A stretch of DNA of 37,567 bases from Planctomycetaceae bacterium (GTDB taxonomy: Bacteria > Planctomycetota > Planctomycetia > Pirellulales > Pirellulaceae). This document shows positions 1 through 8,785 of the stretch, piece by piece. Within the stretch, counting starts at the first letter, position 1. Every line of letters starts with the position of its first letter. Under the pieces are notes generated by a model, which did not search any database, was not told where the DNA came from, and was given only the letters and a program-made list of their open reading frames with translations. The translations under genes and the position numbers were made by a program. Location: assembly GCA_018658605.1 (NCBI GenBank), contig JABHUV010000251.1:1-37567 (forward strand), in the 5' to 3' direction.

Positions 1-866
1 CCGATGGTAAACAAGTCGTCGCTTTTTTTGGAAAAGGTGGCTTGCACAGTCTGGACGCTATTTCCGGAGATATCCAGTGGTCGCGCGACCTTGGTACTTT
101 TGAGGGCCCGTGGGGCACCGGTGCTTCCCCGATTTTTGTGGGGGACTTGGTAGTGCAGAATTGTGATGCGGACAATGAATCGTCATTAATGGCGTTTGAT
201 CGTGACAGTGGTAAGACCGCTTGGAAAACGCAGCGGGATACGATTCGAGGGTGGAGTACTCCCGTTGTTTTTCGAGCTGAAGGACAGGATGAGATTGTGC
301 TTAATGGCCATAGTCAAGTGATTTCATATAATCCTGTAACTGGCGCAGAAAACTGGAAATGTACGGCACCGGGAGGACGTGGTACTCCTACACTTGCCGT
401 AACCTCCGACGCCGTAATTGCCATTCCTGGTCGAACCGGGTTTATGATTGCGATCCAGCCAGGAGGCAGTGGTGATATTACGGGAAAACGAGAATTATGG
501 CGAGTGCCGCGTACCGGTGGACGTGATCTACCTAGCCCTATTGCGGTTGATGATTTTGTGGTGATTACCCGCCTCAGACCCGGATTGATAAGCTGTTATC
601 AGGTAAATGATGGTAAGGAACTGTGGACAGCACGTGTAGCCGGTGCGTTTTCATCATCCCCGATAGCGATTAACGGTGTGATTTATACTGTGACGGAGGA
701 AGGGAAAATTATCGTTTTTAAACCCGGAGATAAGTACGCTCCGATTTCGACCAGTGATATTGGAGCGGATTTGGAAGAAGTGTTTCGCGCCAGTCCTGCT
801 GCTTTTGACGGTCATTTACTAGTGCGATCCGACCAGTTTTTGTATTGCTTGGGCAGCGGCAAATAA
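1..866 (+). CDS. PQQ-like beta-propeller repeat protein, 5' end missing
   Basis: The reading frame is open from base 3, so the true start lies left of the window; the 274 residues usually taken from an internal TTG are only the C-terminal part. The protein shows repeated PQQ/outer-membrane-BamB-type blades: short strands with G-x-x-x-W and A-x-D/N-x-x-x-G-x-x-x-W patterns, for example around LDAISGDIQWSRDLG, MAFDRDSGKTAWKTQ, YNPVTGAENWKCTAPGG and YQVNDGKELWTARVAG. Such propellers in Planctomycetes are exported proteins, either binding scaffolds or, when cofactor ligands are present, quinoprotein dehydrogenases. I see no sign of a dehydrogenase active site in the visible part, so a non-enzymatic propeller is more likely. 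The gene ends just before a hairpin (870-904) and converges with a TPR protein. Family call is secure; function is not. Confidence 0.85.
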   Translation, partial: DGKQVVAFFGKGGLHSLDAISGDIQWSRDLGTFEGPWGTGASPIFVGDLVVQNCDADNESSLMAFDRDSGKTAWKTQRDTIRGWSTPVVFRAEGQDEIVLNGHSQVISYNPVTGAENWKCTAPGGRGTPTLAVTSDAVIAIPGRTGFMIAIQPGGSGDITGKRELWRVPRTGGRDLPSPIAVDDFVVITRLRPGLISCYQVNDGKELWTARVAGAFSSSPIAINGVIYTVTEEGKIIVFKPGDKYAPISTSDIGADLEEVFRASPAAFDGHLLVRSDQFLYCLGSGK

Positions 867-869
867 CCT

Positions 870-904
870 CACAAATTAACACGAATGCGTTAAGCAGATT
901 TGTG
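870..904. terminator. Candidate bidirectional terminator between convergent genes
   Basis: CACAAAT at 870-876 pairs perfectly with ATTTGTG at 898-904, and an inner TTAAC/GTTAA pair extends the stem. It sits 3 nt after the propeller stop codon and 20 nt from the stop of the convergent TPR gene, and an A/T-rich run follows on the plus strand. There is no clean T-tract, so this is a plausible but unproven terminator. Confidence 0.4.
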
Positions 905-924
905 GATTAAAAAATTGTAGCTTA

Positions 925-1722
925 CTATTTGGGCAGCTTATTTGTTTGCTGCATTCGATTCCAATGCACGCGGGCTACGTCCCACATGTATGAATTAATT
1001 CCGGCATGGCCGAGTAGTTGCGGGGCGGCGGCGAGTTGGATGTATTTGCGAGCCAACTTTGGTTTACCAGTGACTTCATAGTACAGCCCCAAATAAAGAT
1101 GAGCATAAAACGCCCGTGTTGCGTGCACTTCTTTGCTGGGCTCGCCCTGCTCTACTGCTTGTAGCACATCTGCGGGGGTGGCCATGCCGCGGTACATTTC
1201 GAAAACTTTCATCATTGGAATACGGCGGTCATTTTCAATGGGCAGCATGACCTTCCTAGCTTTAGCGACTCCACTATCAGGTACCATGCACAAAAACCGC
1301 CAGACCGAATTTTCAACATCTTGATTGTGATACGTTTGATAGAGTTCGAATTGGGACGCTCCTTGTTTGTACTGTTGTGCGTAATACATACTGATGCCCC
1401 GTTCCCATTGACGTGATTCGATTTTGGGGTCTAACATCACATAGCGATTGAAGTCGCGGACGGATTGTTGAAAGGAAGCTTGTTGGAAGTGAATGCGTCC
1501 GCGGAGATAAAAGACAACGGCGATTGTATTGTCAAGTTTTTCGATTTGATTTAGTAATTTGATGGCTTGCGGGAACTGTCGAGCAGTTTGTGCAGCGGAG
1601 ACTTGTTGTAACAGCGACTTAATTTGCGTTTCCTGCAACGCAGTTGCGTCCTGACAGTGACCAATAGAGCTGTAAAAGCATGTGATAGCGCAGATGCTTA
1701 GAATTAATTTGGGTAAGTGCAA
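925..1722 (-). CDS. Exported TPR-repeat protein
   Basis: This is a 265-residue protein with a short Sec signal peptide (hydrophobic LILSICAITCFYSSIGHC, cleavage probably near CQ-DA). Helical TPR-like repeats follow, clearest around residues 70-105 (AVVFYLRGRIHFQQASFQQ, SVRDFNRYVMLDP), with weaker helices further on including LYLGLYYEVTGKPKLARKYIQLA near the C-terminus, a typical TPR A/B pair. TPR proteins act as protein-interaction scaffolds, and no catalytic motif is seen. The start is TTG at 1722 (an AAAGG sits about 9 nt upstream on the minus strand); no ATG would leave the signal peptide intact. It is transcribed alone, divergent from the sulfatase at 1903. The specific role is unknown. 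Confidence 0.8.
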   Translation of the reverse strand: MHLPKLILSICAITCFYSSIGHCQDATALQETQIKSLLQQVSAAQTARQFPQAIKLLNQIEKLDNTIAVVFYLRGRIHFQQASFQQSVRDFNRYVMLDPKIESRQWERGISMYYAQQYKQGASQFELYQTYHNQDVENSVWRFLCMVPDSGVAKARKVMLPIENDRRIPMMKVFEMYRGMATPADVLQAVEQGEPSKEVHATRAFYAHLYLGLYYEVTGKPKLARKYIQLAAAPQLLGHAGINSYMWDVARVHWNRMQQTNKLPK

Positions 1723-1889
1723 AGAACAGGACCTTTACTAAGAGAAAGTGTGTGTTGTTTGTGTAGTGCCCCGTATTTGTAGTGGGCTGGTCGTTATACT
1801 AATACATTGTACGTAAATGTAAGATGTTGTGACTCGTTTCGGACGGTACGATAGCGGATAACAGTGGATAAAAAATTGAAAATATATGC

Positions 1890-1896
1890 GGAGGGG
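1890..1896 (+). promoter_or_regulatory. Shine-Dalgarno that decides the sulfatase start
   Basis: GGAGGGG lies 6 nt before TTG at 1903. The alternative GTG at 1864 lies upstream of this sequence and would add 13 residues in front of an already complete signal peptide, so translation is more likely to begin at TTG 1903. Confidence 0.6.
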
Positions 1897-1902
1897 TTCG
1901 GT

Positions 1903-3456
1903 TTGATACGCAAGAGATCTGTATTGTGGCTGCTGGTATTAGCTGCCACGGCGAGTGGTGATATTTGTGATCAAGTGCAGGCACAACGTCGACCCAATAT
2001 TTTGCTGGCGATTTCTGATGACCAATCGTTCGCACACAACTCTCAAATGAATGCTGCAGAGATATCGACTCCAGGGTTTGACCGCATTGCCAAGGAAGGC
2101 ATTTGGTTTGTAAATGCGGTCGCTGCTTCCCCAGGGTGTAGCCCATCGCGTGCTAGTTTGTTGACAGGTCGCTATCCATGGCAAAACCAACAAGCAGGAA
2201 CACATGCTAGTTCGTTTCCAATGTCACTCAAGACCTATCCCGAATTGCTACAGCACGCCGGATATCATGTCGGCTATACAGGTAAACCGTGGGGCCCTGG
2301 GAATTGGAAGATTTCCGGACGCACACAAAATCCAGCAGGACCCGCCTTTGATAAGCACAAAGCGAAGCCACCTGGGGACGGAATTAGCAACAAGGATTAT
2401 GCGAGCAATTTCAAATCATTTTTGGAGTCGCGGCAAGACGATCAACCGTTCTGTTTTTGGTTTGGCGCTCACGAACCGCATCGAGGGTTTGAGGCCGGGA
2501 TTGGCACTCGATTGGGGAAAGATATTACTAAAGTCGATGTTCCGTCATTTCTGCCAGATGTTGAAACCGTTCGCTCTGATGTGTTGGACTATTATGTTGA
2601 AATTGAGCACTTTGACTCTCATCTTTCTATAATGATTAAGTTGCTTGATGAGTTGGGTGAGCTAGATAATACGCTGATTGTGGTGACGAGCGACAATGGC
2701 ATGGCCTTTCCGCGGGCTAAGGCGAATTGCTACGAATATGGAATTCATGTTCCGTTGGCAATGCGTTGGGGTGATCGCATCAAGCCAGAACAGTCGTTCT
2801 TGGATATGGTTAGTTTTGTTGATCTAGCTCCTACTTTTTTGACCATCGCTGGCGTTGCCGTGCCGCCAGAAATACAAGGGCGCAGCCTCGTCGATTTGTT
2901 TGATCACGGAACGCAGTTTGAACAAGGTGCGGGTGCGGATGCAGAGGTTGTGTTTAGTTCTCGCGAACGGCATTCGTCCTCGCGATATGATAATTGGACC
3001 TATCCTCAGCGGGCGATGCGCAGTAATCAGTATTTGTTGATTCGAAATTTTAAACCGGATCGTTGGCCTGCCGGAGATCCGCAAAAGTATGACAGTCCGG
3101 GACAATTAGGACGTGAGCATGGTGGTTATCATGACATCGACGCTTGTCCAACGTTGACCGTTTTGGTTAAAGGGCGAGAGGAATCTGGAATTGAATCTTT
3201 TTTTCACTTGGCCGTAGACCATCGACCGGTATGGGAATTGTTTGATATTCGAGCAGACCCATCGTGTTTGAACAATCTGATCGACCAAAAAGGAAATCAC
3301 CGCTTGCAAACTCAGCTCCAAAATAAAATGCTTCGCTTTCTGAAAGAAACGGGTGATCCTCGAATGGTCGGCGATGGTGATATTTGGGAATCCTATAAGC
3401 GATATAGCCCGATCCGGAAATTCCCAGCACCGGTTTCTGTGCCACGGTCTAAATAA
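1903..3456 (+). CDS. Sulfatase of the heparan N-sulfatase (SGSH) type
   Basis: Starting from TTG 1903 this is a 517-residue exported type I sulfatase. The signal peptide is a basic IRKRS followed by LWLLVLAATA, cleaved around VQAQ-RRPN. The fold begins with PNILLAISDDQ (metal-binding DD). The formylglycine motif CSPSRASLLTGR follows, with the modified Cys at residue 79 (92 if GTG 1864 is used). TGKPWGPGN replaces the usual GKWHLG, and VTSDNGMAFPRAKANCYEYG matches the TSDNG-FP-N pattern of SGSH. MRSNQYLLIRNFKPDRWPAG, WELFDIRADPSCLNNL and KETGDP near the C-terminus also follow SGSH. The likely reaction is hydrolysis of N- or O-sulfate from a sulfated glycan outside the cytoplasm or in the periplasm; the substrate cannot be read from sequence. 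It requires an anaerobic- or FGE-type maturase, which is not in this window. It is followed closely by the VCBS protein at 3500. Confidence 0.88.
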   Translation: MIRKRSVLWLLVLAATASGDICDQVQAQRRPNILLAISDDQSFAHNSQMNAAEISTPGFDRIAKEGIWFVNAVAASPGCSPSRASLLTGRYPWQNQQAGTHASSFPMSLKTYPELLQHAGYHVGYTGKPWGPGNWKISGRTQNPAGPAFDKHKAKPPGDGISNKDYASNFKSFLESRQDDQPFCFWFGAHEPHRGFEAGIGTRLGKDITKVDVPSFLPDVETVRSDVLDYYVEIEHFDSHLSIMIKLLDELGELDNTLIVVTSDNGMAFPRAKANCYEYGIHVPLAMRWGDRIKPEQSFLDMVSFVDLAPTFLTIAGVAVPPEIQGRSLVDLFDHGTQFEQGAGADAEVVFSSRERHSSSRYDNWTYPQRAMRSNQYLLIRNFKPDRWPAGDPQKYDSPGQLGREHGGYHDIDACPTLTVLVKGREESGIESFFHLAVDHRPVWELFDIRADPSCLNNLIDQKGNHRLQTQLQNKMLRFLKETGDPRMVGDGDIWESYKRYSPIRKFPAPVSVPRSK

Positions 3457-3499
3457 CGCTAGGTATCCGAGAATTAACGTTCAGACAAGAGGTAGATTA

Positions 3500-4744
3500 A
3501 TGCCACGTGCCTTCGTCGTAATCGCAACAGTCTTTTGTTGTCTGGTGGCTAATGCTGTTGTCGTTGCCGCCGATGATGGATTCAGTAAAGTTTGGCAGCG
3601 TCACACGATTGATGATTCATCGCGCGGTGCTGATGGTGCGCGTTTGTTAGATGCCAACGGTGATGGGCAATTAGACTTAGTGACACCTTGGGAAGAAGGC
3701 GGGGAAATTCATATCTGCTTACATCCGGGCGATGCCGCGGTTAATAAACCATGGCCACTAGTGGTAGTCGGGCGAGTTGACTCACCAGAGGATGCCGTAC
3801 TTGTGGACTTAGATGGCGACGGAGCTGTGGACGTTGTCAGTAGTTGTGAAGGGGCTGTGCGTAGTATGTTTGTGCACTGGGCTCCTCAAGCTAAAGAGGA
3901 TTATCTTGACGCCGCTAAATGGGAAACAGCCGTGATTTCCGTTACTGAGTCTAAACAAGCTTGGATGTATGCTTTACCGATGGAAATTGATGGTCAAAGT
4001 GGGATCGATTTGGTGGTAGCTTCCAAAGGGGAACAAGCTAGTGTTGGGTGGTTACAGGCACCATCGAATCCACGTGACTTATCCGCTTGGAAGTACCATC
4101 GCTTGTACGATGCGGGTTGGGTCATGTCGCTCATTGCAACCGACGTGAATCATGACGGTCAGGATGATGTCGTGGTTTCTGATCGGAAAGGACCGAATCG
4201 GGGCGTGCTATGGCTGGAACACCCAGGTCGGAAAATTAGGTCTGCACCGAATGTGTGGAAAGAACACCGTGTCGGTGGAAATTCGCACGAGGTGATGTTC
4301 TTAGATGTCGCAGATATTAATGGTGATGACTGTGAAGACATCGTGGTAGCGACACATCAAGCTGAGATACTGCTGTTTATGCGTGAAGAATATTCACAAC
4401 AACCTGTATGGAAACGTGACGTGGTGCCAGCTCCGTATGGCTTAATGAAAGGCAAATCTGTAGCCGTTGGTGACTTGGATTTAGATGGTTTGCTAGACAT
4501 TGTTCATAGCACAGAACCCAATGCAGGACCACGTCGACCTGGCGTCACTTGGCTGAAGAATCTAAACCACGAAGGCGTTCAAAAAGGACTCGAATTTGAC
4601 GTACGACAAATGAGTTCACTCGCAGGTAAGAAGTTTGACTTGTTGCAGATCATGGACGTTGATCACGATGGCGATTTAGATGTGATTACTTGTGAAGAGC
4701 GAGATAATTTGGGGCTGTTTTGGTATGAAAACCCCCATCGTTAG
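3500..4744 (+). CDS. Exported FG-GAP/VCBS-repeat propeller protein
   Basis: This 414-residue protein starts at ATG 3500; the open frame extends further upstream but overlaps the sulfatase, while an AAGAGGTAGA precedes this ATG. The signal peptide (RAFVVIATVFCCLVANAVVVAA) is followed by at least six calcium-binding D-x-D/N-x-DG-x-x-D loops: DANGDGQLDLV, DLDGDGAVDVV, DVNHDGQDDVV, DINGDDCEDIVV, DLDLDGLLDIV and DVDHDGDLDVI. These mark integrin-alpha-like FG-GAP blades, so a seven-bladed propeller is likely. Such proteins are common next to planctomycete sulfatases and probably act as extracellular binding or scaffold proteins; no catalytic residue is seen. It lies 43 nt after the sulfatase stop and so is probably co-transcribed with it. 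It converges with the arylsulfatase gene (48 nt gap). Confidence 0.87.
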   Translation: MPRAFVVIATVFCCLVANAVVVAADDGFSKVWQRHTIDDSSRGADGARLLDANGDGQLDLVTPWEEGGEIHICLHPGDAAVNKPWPLVVVGRVDSPEDAVLVDLDGDGAVDVVSSCEGAVRSMFVHWAPQAKEDYLDAAKWETAVISVTESKQAWMYALPMEIDGQSGIDLVVASKGEQASVGWLQAPSNPRDLSAWKYHRLYDAGWVMSLIATDVNHDGQDDVVVSDRKGPNRGVLWLEHPGRKIRSAPNVWKEHRVGGNSHEVMFLDVADINGDDCEDIVVATHQAEILLFMREEYSQQPVWKRDVVPAPYGLMKGKSVAVGDLDLDGLLDIVHSTEPNAGPRRPGVTWLKNLNHEGVQKGLEFDVRQMSSLAGKKFDLLQIMDVDHDGDLDVITCEERDNLGLFWYENPHR

Positions 4745-4792
4745 CAGCACCAGGCAAGGTCAAGCCATTTATGTTTCCAGTCCGGCATATCT

Positions 4793-6157
4793 TTACCGGA
4801 GGTCGAGCAACCATAGTTCGTGTAGTTTTTGCAATGCGGTGACACGTTCGGGGTTTTGTGCGGCGAGGTTGGTCAACTCGCTGGGGTCCTCGTCTAGATT
4901 CACGAGAAACAGCTTGTCTGCCTTGGTGAGCGGAGCCTTTTGACTGGTATCGTTCGGATTGCCAAGCAGTTTCCAGGGACCCTGTCGTACAGCCCAAGCT
5001 GGGTTTTTACCTCCACCGGTTTGCCAATGAAAAACATCATGCGGGCTCTTTTCACTGTTTGATTGAATCAGCTTGCTAATGTCAGTTCCATCGATGCGAT
5101 GTGCTGGCAATTGAATTCCGGTTAGGTTGGCCAGTGTTGGCAGCCAGTCACAAGCGGTAGCCAGTTGTCCGCGTACTTGATTTGTTGGAATGTGTCCTGG
5201 CCAACTGATAATGGCAGGCACACGAATGCCTCCTTCAAATAGACTGAATTTTGCACCGCGATAAATCCCAGCGCTACCGCCACCGCCAAAGGTGCGAACT
5301 TCTTGCGAATGGCCATGGTCGGACTGATAGACGATGATCGTGTTTTTGAGGATACCAAGTTCTTCGACTTGGGACAGCAACTTGCCGATCATTTCGTCCA
5401 TGGTTGAGACCATCGTGGCATACCTGCGTCGGGGTTCCTTGAGGTGTTTGTAGGCGGCCCGCCATTTTTCAGTTCCTTGCAGAGGGTAATGCGGAATGTT
5501 CATGGCAAAATACATGAAGAATGGTTTTTCGGATTTCTGTTTTATGAACTGCGAGGCTTGCTCTACCATGAGTTCCGGAAAGTACTGACCATCCCGCCAC
5601 ACTTCTTGGCCATTGCGGTAAAGGTCATGCCGGTTAGGGCCATTCCAATAAAAGAAATGCGAATAGTTGTCGATGCATCCACCCATATGTCCGAAGGAGT
5701 AATCAAAACCTTGGCTGTTTGGCATCGTGTCTTTATTAAAGCCCAAATGCCACTTCCCAATGTGTGCTGTTCGGTAGCCAGCAGAGCGGAACATCTCAGC
5801 CATCGTGATTTGTGAACTTGGCATGCCGTTACCACCAGGTTGCGAAGAGACGTTACCGGGTACACCTGCGCGTTGGGGGAAACGACCCGTAAGAACAGCT
5901 GCGCGTGATGGTGAGCAGACGGGGGCCGCTGCATAGAACTGGCTAAATCGCACGCCTTGTGTCGCGAGTTTATCTAATTCCGGGGTGATGAGATCTTTGG
6001 CACCATAACAGTTAAGATCGACTGTACCCTGATCGTCGGTATAGATCAAAATTACGTTAGGTGGTTGTGCGTTAGCGTTGGTGCTGGAAATAAATAGGCT
6101 CAGCATCAATATTGTGCAGCCCGCACATGAAACGACACGAGGGAATAGTTTATTCAT
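4793..6157 (-). CDS. Arylsulfatase (formylglycine type), exported
   Basis: This 454-residue type I sulfatase starts at ATG 6157, giving a normal signal peptide (MNKLFPRVVSCAGCTILMLS, cleaved near NAQ-PPN). It contains PNVILIYTDDQG (metal site), CSPSRAAVLTGRFPQRAG with the formylglycine Cys at residue 71, GKWHLG (catalytic Lys and His), and the DHG of YQSDHGHSQEVRTFGGGG. The C-terminal part is typical: GPWKLLGN, LFLVNLDEDPSELTNLA. It belongs to the broad arylsulfatase A/N-acetylgalactosamine-6-sulfatase-like group; the substrate is undetermined. The start codon overlaps the last 8 nt of the upstream phosphatase gene (ATGAATAA), which suggests translational coupling. It appears to be the last gene of a minus-strand operon beginning at 8419. 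Confidence 0.9.
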   Translation of the reverse strand: MNKLFPRVVSCAGCTILMLSLFISSTNANAQPPNVILIYTDDQGTVDLNCYGAKDLITPELDKLATQGVRFSQFYAAAPVCSPSRAAVLTGRFPQRAGVPGNVSSQPGGNGMPSSQITMAEMFRSAGYRTAHIGKWHLGFNKDTMPNSQGFDYSFGHMGGCIDNYSHFFYWNGPNRHDLYRNGQEVWRDGQYFPELMVEQASQFIKQKSEKPFFMYFAMNIPHYPLQGTEKWRAAYKHLKEPRRRYATMVSTMDEMIGKLLSQVEELGILKNTIIVYQSDHGHSQEVRTFGGGGSAGIYRGAKFSLFEGGIRVPAIISWPGHIPTNQVRGQLATACDWLPTLANLTGIQLPAHRIDGTDISKLIQSNSEKSPHDVFHWQTGGGKNPAWAVRQGPWKLLGNPNDTSQKAPLTKADKLFLVNLDEDPSELTNLAAQNPERVTALQKLHELWLLDLR

Positions 6158-6827
6158 TTTCTTTTGCTTGCCATATTTCGTTAGAAGAAACGTCAAAAGC
6201 GGTTAGATTACCGCCTCCAAAACAATAAGTATCGATGCAGACTAAGTGCCCAAAGTCCAGAATGTTGCCATGGGTTTGTGGTGTGTGGCCGACGATGACT
6301 CGTTTACCGCTTTTGTGTGGTCCTGGTTGAAAATCTAACAAATGCGTCCAATAGCGTATTTGGTCTTCTTGGTCAGCAAGTGGTGAACCGGGTAAGTAAT
6401 TAGCATGGACGAAAAGATGATCTTCGGTTTCGTAAAATGGCAGGCATTGACGCATGAAATCGAGATGTTCCACGGGGATATTAGCAAAGTCACCGCCATA
6501 ACTTTCGATGGTTTGTTGCCCGCCAAACTGCAGCCATAAATCTCGCATGACTGATTCTTTTACTGCGTCGAGCATCATGATTTCATGATTACCTAACAGG
6601 GGTACAACTTGAAATTGTTCGCTTAGCTCGATCACAATTTCTAGAACTCGTTTGGAGTTGGGGCCACGATCCATATAATCGCCAAGAAAAACGATAGTGT
6701 CTTGCGGGGTTAACTCGATTGCTGCCAGCAGTCGTTGCAGCGCCTGGGCACAACCATGAATGTCACCGACGGCGATAGTACGCGCGGGAGAGTCAGTTTG
6801 TTTGATGTCGTGGTTGGTGTCAGTCAT
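6150..6827 (-). CDS. PPP-family serine/threonine protein phosphatase (PrpA/lambda-PP type)
   Basis: This 225-residue metallophosphoesterase has all the PPP signatures: GDIHG at residues 21-25, GDYMDRGPNSK starting at residue 49, and LLGNHEIMM around 78-85. Downstream His residues (FVHANYLPG; VIVGHTPQTHG) complete the di-metal site. The length fits the short bacterial PPP group related to bacteriophage lambda phosphatase. It would be cytoplasmic and remove phosphate from Ser/Thr (or small phosphodiesters or ApnA; ApaH-like activity cannot be excluded). It sits 11 nt after the AlgH-family gene and overlaps the following sulfatase by 8 nt, so it is almost certainly in the same transcript. There is no obvious reason for a sulfatase to be its partner. 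Confidence 0.88.
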   Translation of the reverse strand: MTDTNHDIKQTDSPARTIAVGDIHGCAQALQRLLAAIELTPQDTIVFLGDYMDRGPNSKRVLEIVIELSEQFQVVPLLGNHEIMMLDAVKESVMRDLWLQFGGQQTIESYGGDFANIPVEHLDFMRQCLPFYETEDHLFVHANYLPGSPLADQEDQIRYWTHLLDFQPGPHKSGKRVIVGHTPQTHGNILDFGHLVCIDTYCFGGGNLTAFDVSSNEIWQAKENE

Positions 6828-6838
6828 TCGATTTGGTG

Positions 6839-7390
6839 TTAGTTTAATTCGGGATCTGTTGTTAGTTTATCATTTCCGAGGACCTCTTTCAGTACATGGT
6901 CCCCTAATCGTTGACACATGCTTTTCCAAGGATCCTCGCATGGCGTGAATATATCAGTCGCCGAAGCAGGCGTTGTAAGCCAGCCGCCAGCTTTGATTTC
7001 AGCTTCGAGTTGCCCAGGTTGCCATCCCGCGTAACCGGCAAATACCCGATACGGTAGTGTTTTCTTTGAAATCAATTTTACCAGATTTGATTTTTGTGAA
7101 GAAACATAAACTCCACTTAGAATCCGCTGTTCGCTGTATTCAGCCCGAGTATGCAAGACCATGACAGGACCTTCGACGGGCCCACCCACATGTAAAACAC
7201 CTTCCCCAGGAAAGGAGGATCCCGTCATCGCTTCCCAAAGATTATCTAATTCACTATTGGTTGGTCTGTTGGTAATCAAACCAATGGCCCCCTCTTCATC
7301 GTGTTGTAAAATGAGGACAAGACTTCGGTTGAAATGTTGATCTACGACGACCGGTGGTGCAATTAAAAAGTGGCCTTGTAACGAAGTCAT
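6839..7390 (-). CDS. algH: YqgE/AlgH family protein (DUF179)
   Basis: This 183-residue protein has the family pattern: GHFLIAPP at the N-terminus, FNRSLVLILQHDEEGAIGLI and TNRP, GGPV, and YAGWQPGQLEAEIKAGGW near residues 127-146. The family is named after AlgH, once linked to alginate regulation in Pseudomonas; its molecular role is still unsettled. It is a soluble cytoplasmic protein of usual length. The gene lies between the KAS III-like gene (33 nt gap) and the PPP phosphatase (11 nt gap) on the same strand. Start ATG at 7390 gives the canonical N-terminus. Confidence 0.9.
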   Translation of the reverse strand: MTSLQGHFLIAPPVVVDQHFNRSLVLILQHDEEGAIGLITNRPTNSELDNLWEAMTGSSFPGEGVLHVGGPVEGPVMVLHTRAEYSEQRILSGVYVSSQKSNLVKLISKKTLPYRVFAGYAGWQPGQLEAEIKAGGWLTTPASATDIFTPCEDPWKSMCQRLGDHVLKEVLGNDKLTTDPELN

Positions 7391-7423
7391 GGAAATGCCG
7401 CCAATAATATTACGAGATTGGTT

Positions 7424-8419
7424 TTAGGCTGGGAAAGTCTCTTGCCATAGGCAGCCCGCCCACGAAAGGCCGACGCCAAATCCGATCAGCATGTTTTGAT
7501 GCCCCGGCTGTAGTTCACCCGAAGTTCGCATTTGATGGATTAGGATCGGTAACGTAGAAGATACCGTGTTGCCGACATCTTGTAAGTGAATAGGGACTTT
7601 GCTAGAGGGTAGTTGCAATCGTTGCGTGAGTTCTTCGAGCATCTTTCTGGTCGCTTGATGCATTAGGTAAAAGTCAATATCGCCAGCGGATAGATTTGAA
7701 TTCTGCATAACTTGGGTTACTAACTGAGGCACAGCGTCTACGGTAAAGCTGATTAGGCTGGGGCCATCCATATAGAGGTCGCTATTCCAGCGGTGGCGAT
7801 TACGTGGTTTCATAGGTTCCCGCATACCACTCTTGGTGAGTAGTAACATGTCGGCTCCTGCGCCATTGGTGCCGAACTTGAAGTGTTGCAGTGTCGGTTC
7901 GTCGGCGGCTTCAATCAGCGTTGCCGCGGCTCCATCACCGAAAATGGTTCGCAAGCTACGGTCTTCCGGATCGATATATTTTGAGTAGGTCTCGGCAGTG
8001 ATAAACAAAATCCGTTTTGCTGCGCCACTTTTGATTAGTCCGTCGACCATGGCGAGTCCGTAAACATATCCTGAGCAACCCAGATTGAAATCCAGCGCAC
8101 CACAACTTGTGGACAACCCGAGTCTTTGTTGCATCAGGCAGGCCGTAGTGGGGAGTGGATAGTCGGGAGTTTGGGTGCAAAAGAATAGGAAGTCAATAGA
8201 TTTGGGGTCGATATCATGTTCGGCAAATAACTTTTCAGCTGCTGCGACACCAAGATCTGATGCGAGTTCGTGTTCTTCGGCGATATGACGTTGGAAGATT
8301 CCCGTCTTTTCGTAAATCAGATCCAGATTCCATTTTGGATAGAGTTGCTGAAGGTCATCATTTGATTCAACCCTTTGAGGAAAATGGATTTCAATAGGAC
8401 CAATGGCTGCGTGTTTCAC
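7424..8419 (-). CDS. Beta-ketoacyl-ACP synthase III family protein (FabH-like)
   Basis: This 331-residue protein has the thiolase fold of KAS III. The catalytic triad is complete: Cys115 in DFNLGCSGYVYGL, His254 in YLMHQATRKM, and Asn284 in DVGNTVSSTLP, followed by GFGVGLSWAGC. FGDGAAATLIE matches the family. KAS III condenses acyl-CoA with malonyl-ACP to start fatty acid or related chains. It is not next to other fab genes, so it may instead be a specialised KAS III paralogue for a secondary lipid. The GTG start at 8419 is preceded by GAGGA on the minus strand with about 7 nt spacing. It is the first gene of the operon continuing with algH, the PPP phosphatase and the sulfatase. Confidence 0.88.
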   Translation of the reverse strand: MKHAAIGPIEIHFPQRVESNDDLQQLYPKWNLDLIYEKTGIFQRHIAEEHELASDLGVAAAEKLFAEHDIDPKSIDFLFFCTQTPDYPLPTTACLMQQRLGLSTSCGALDFNLGCSGYVYGLAMVDGLIKSGAAKRILFITAETYSKYIDPEDRSLRTIFGDGAAATLIEAADEPTLQHFKFGTNGAGADMLLLTKSGMREPMKPRNRHRWNSDLYMDGPSLISFTVDAVPQLVTQVMQNSNLSAGDIDFYLMHQATRKMLEELTQRLQLPSSKVPIHLQDVGNTVSSTLPILIHQMRTSGELQPGHQNMLIGFGVGLSWAGCLWQETFPA

Positions 8420-8785
8420 CGATAATTCCTCAAATACTATTTATAAGCCGAACTGAAAAATCCAATGTCTGTTGCGTCAGGGCAATTTGAAAAGGTAGTT
8501 TCTGCAAGTGCTCGGTCACTCTATTAATGTATGCTTGATTTAGAGTATCATTTGTTGGGTTGGTTTTTTGTTTATTAATCAATTACCCGTTATTGATGAC
8601 TTGTTGCTAAGGGTAATTATCGACAACTAGTCGCTCATGCTGCCACCGATCGCAAGTTAATACCCATAAATTAGCACTGAATCAATTCAACCACGATACA
8701 CCTCGAGCGTCGTTTGGTCAATTAACCGCAGCAGTTTAGATTAGATTCAGTATTATATGCAGGCTCTTGAATTAACGCGAAAAAC
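8420..8785. other. Divergent intergenic region with an 8-bp inverted repeat
   Basis: This 366-bp non-coding stretch separates the minus-strand KAS III operon from the plus-strand HExxH protein, so it must hold both promoters. AATTACCC at 8581-8588 pairs perfectly with GGGTAATT at 8611-8618 (22-nt loop). I see AT-rich -10-like sequences (e.g. TATTAT near 8752 and TATAAA on the minus strand near 8442) but no convincing paired -35, so no promoter is called. Confidence 0.5.

Noticed and set aside
1799..2205. Minus-strand frames opposite the first sulfatase
   Set aside because: They are shadows: the plus-strand sulfatase has full domain conservation and the minus frames have no motif or ribosome-binding site.
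4686..4997. Short frames across the sulfatase/VCBS convergence point
   Set aside because: They overlap strongly conserved C-termini on both strands and carry no motif of their own.
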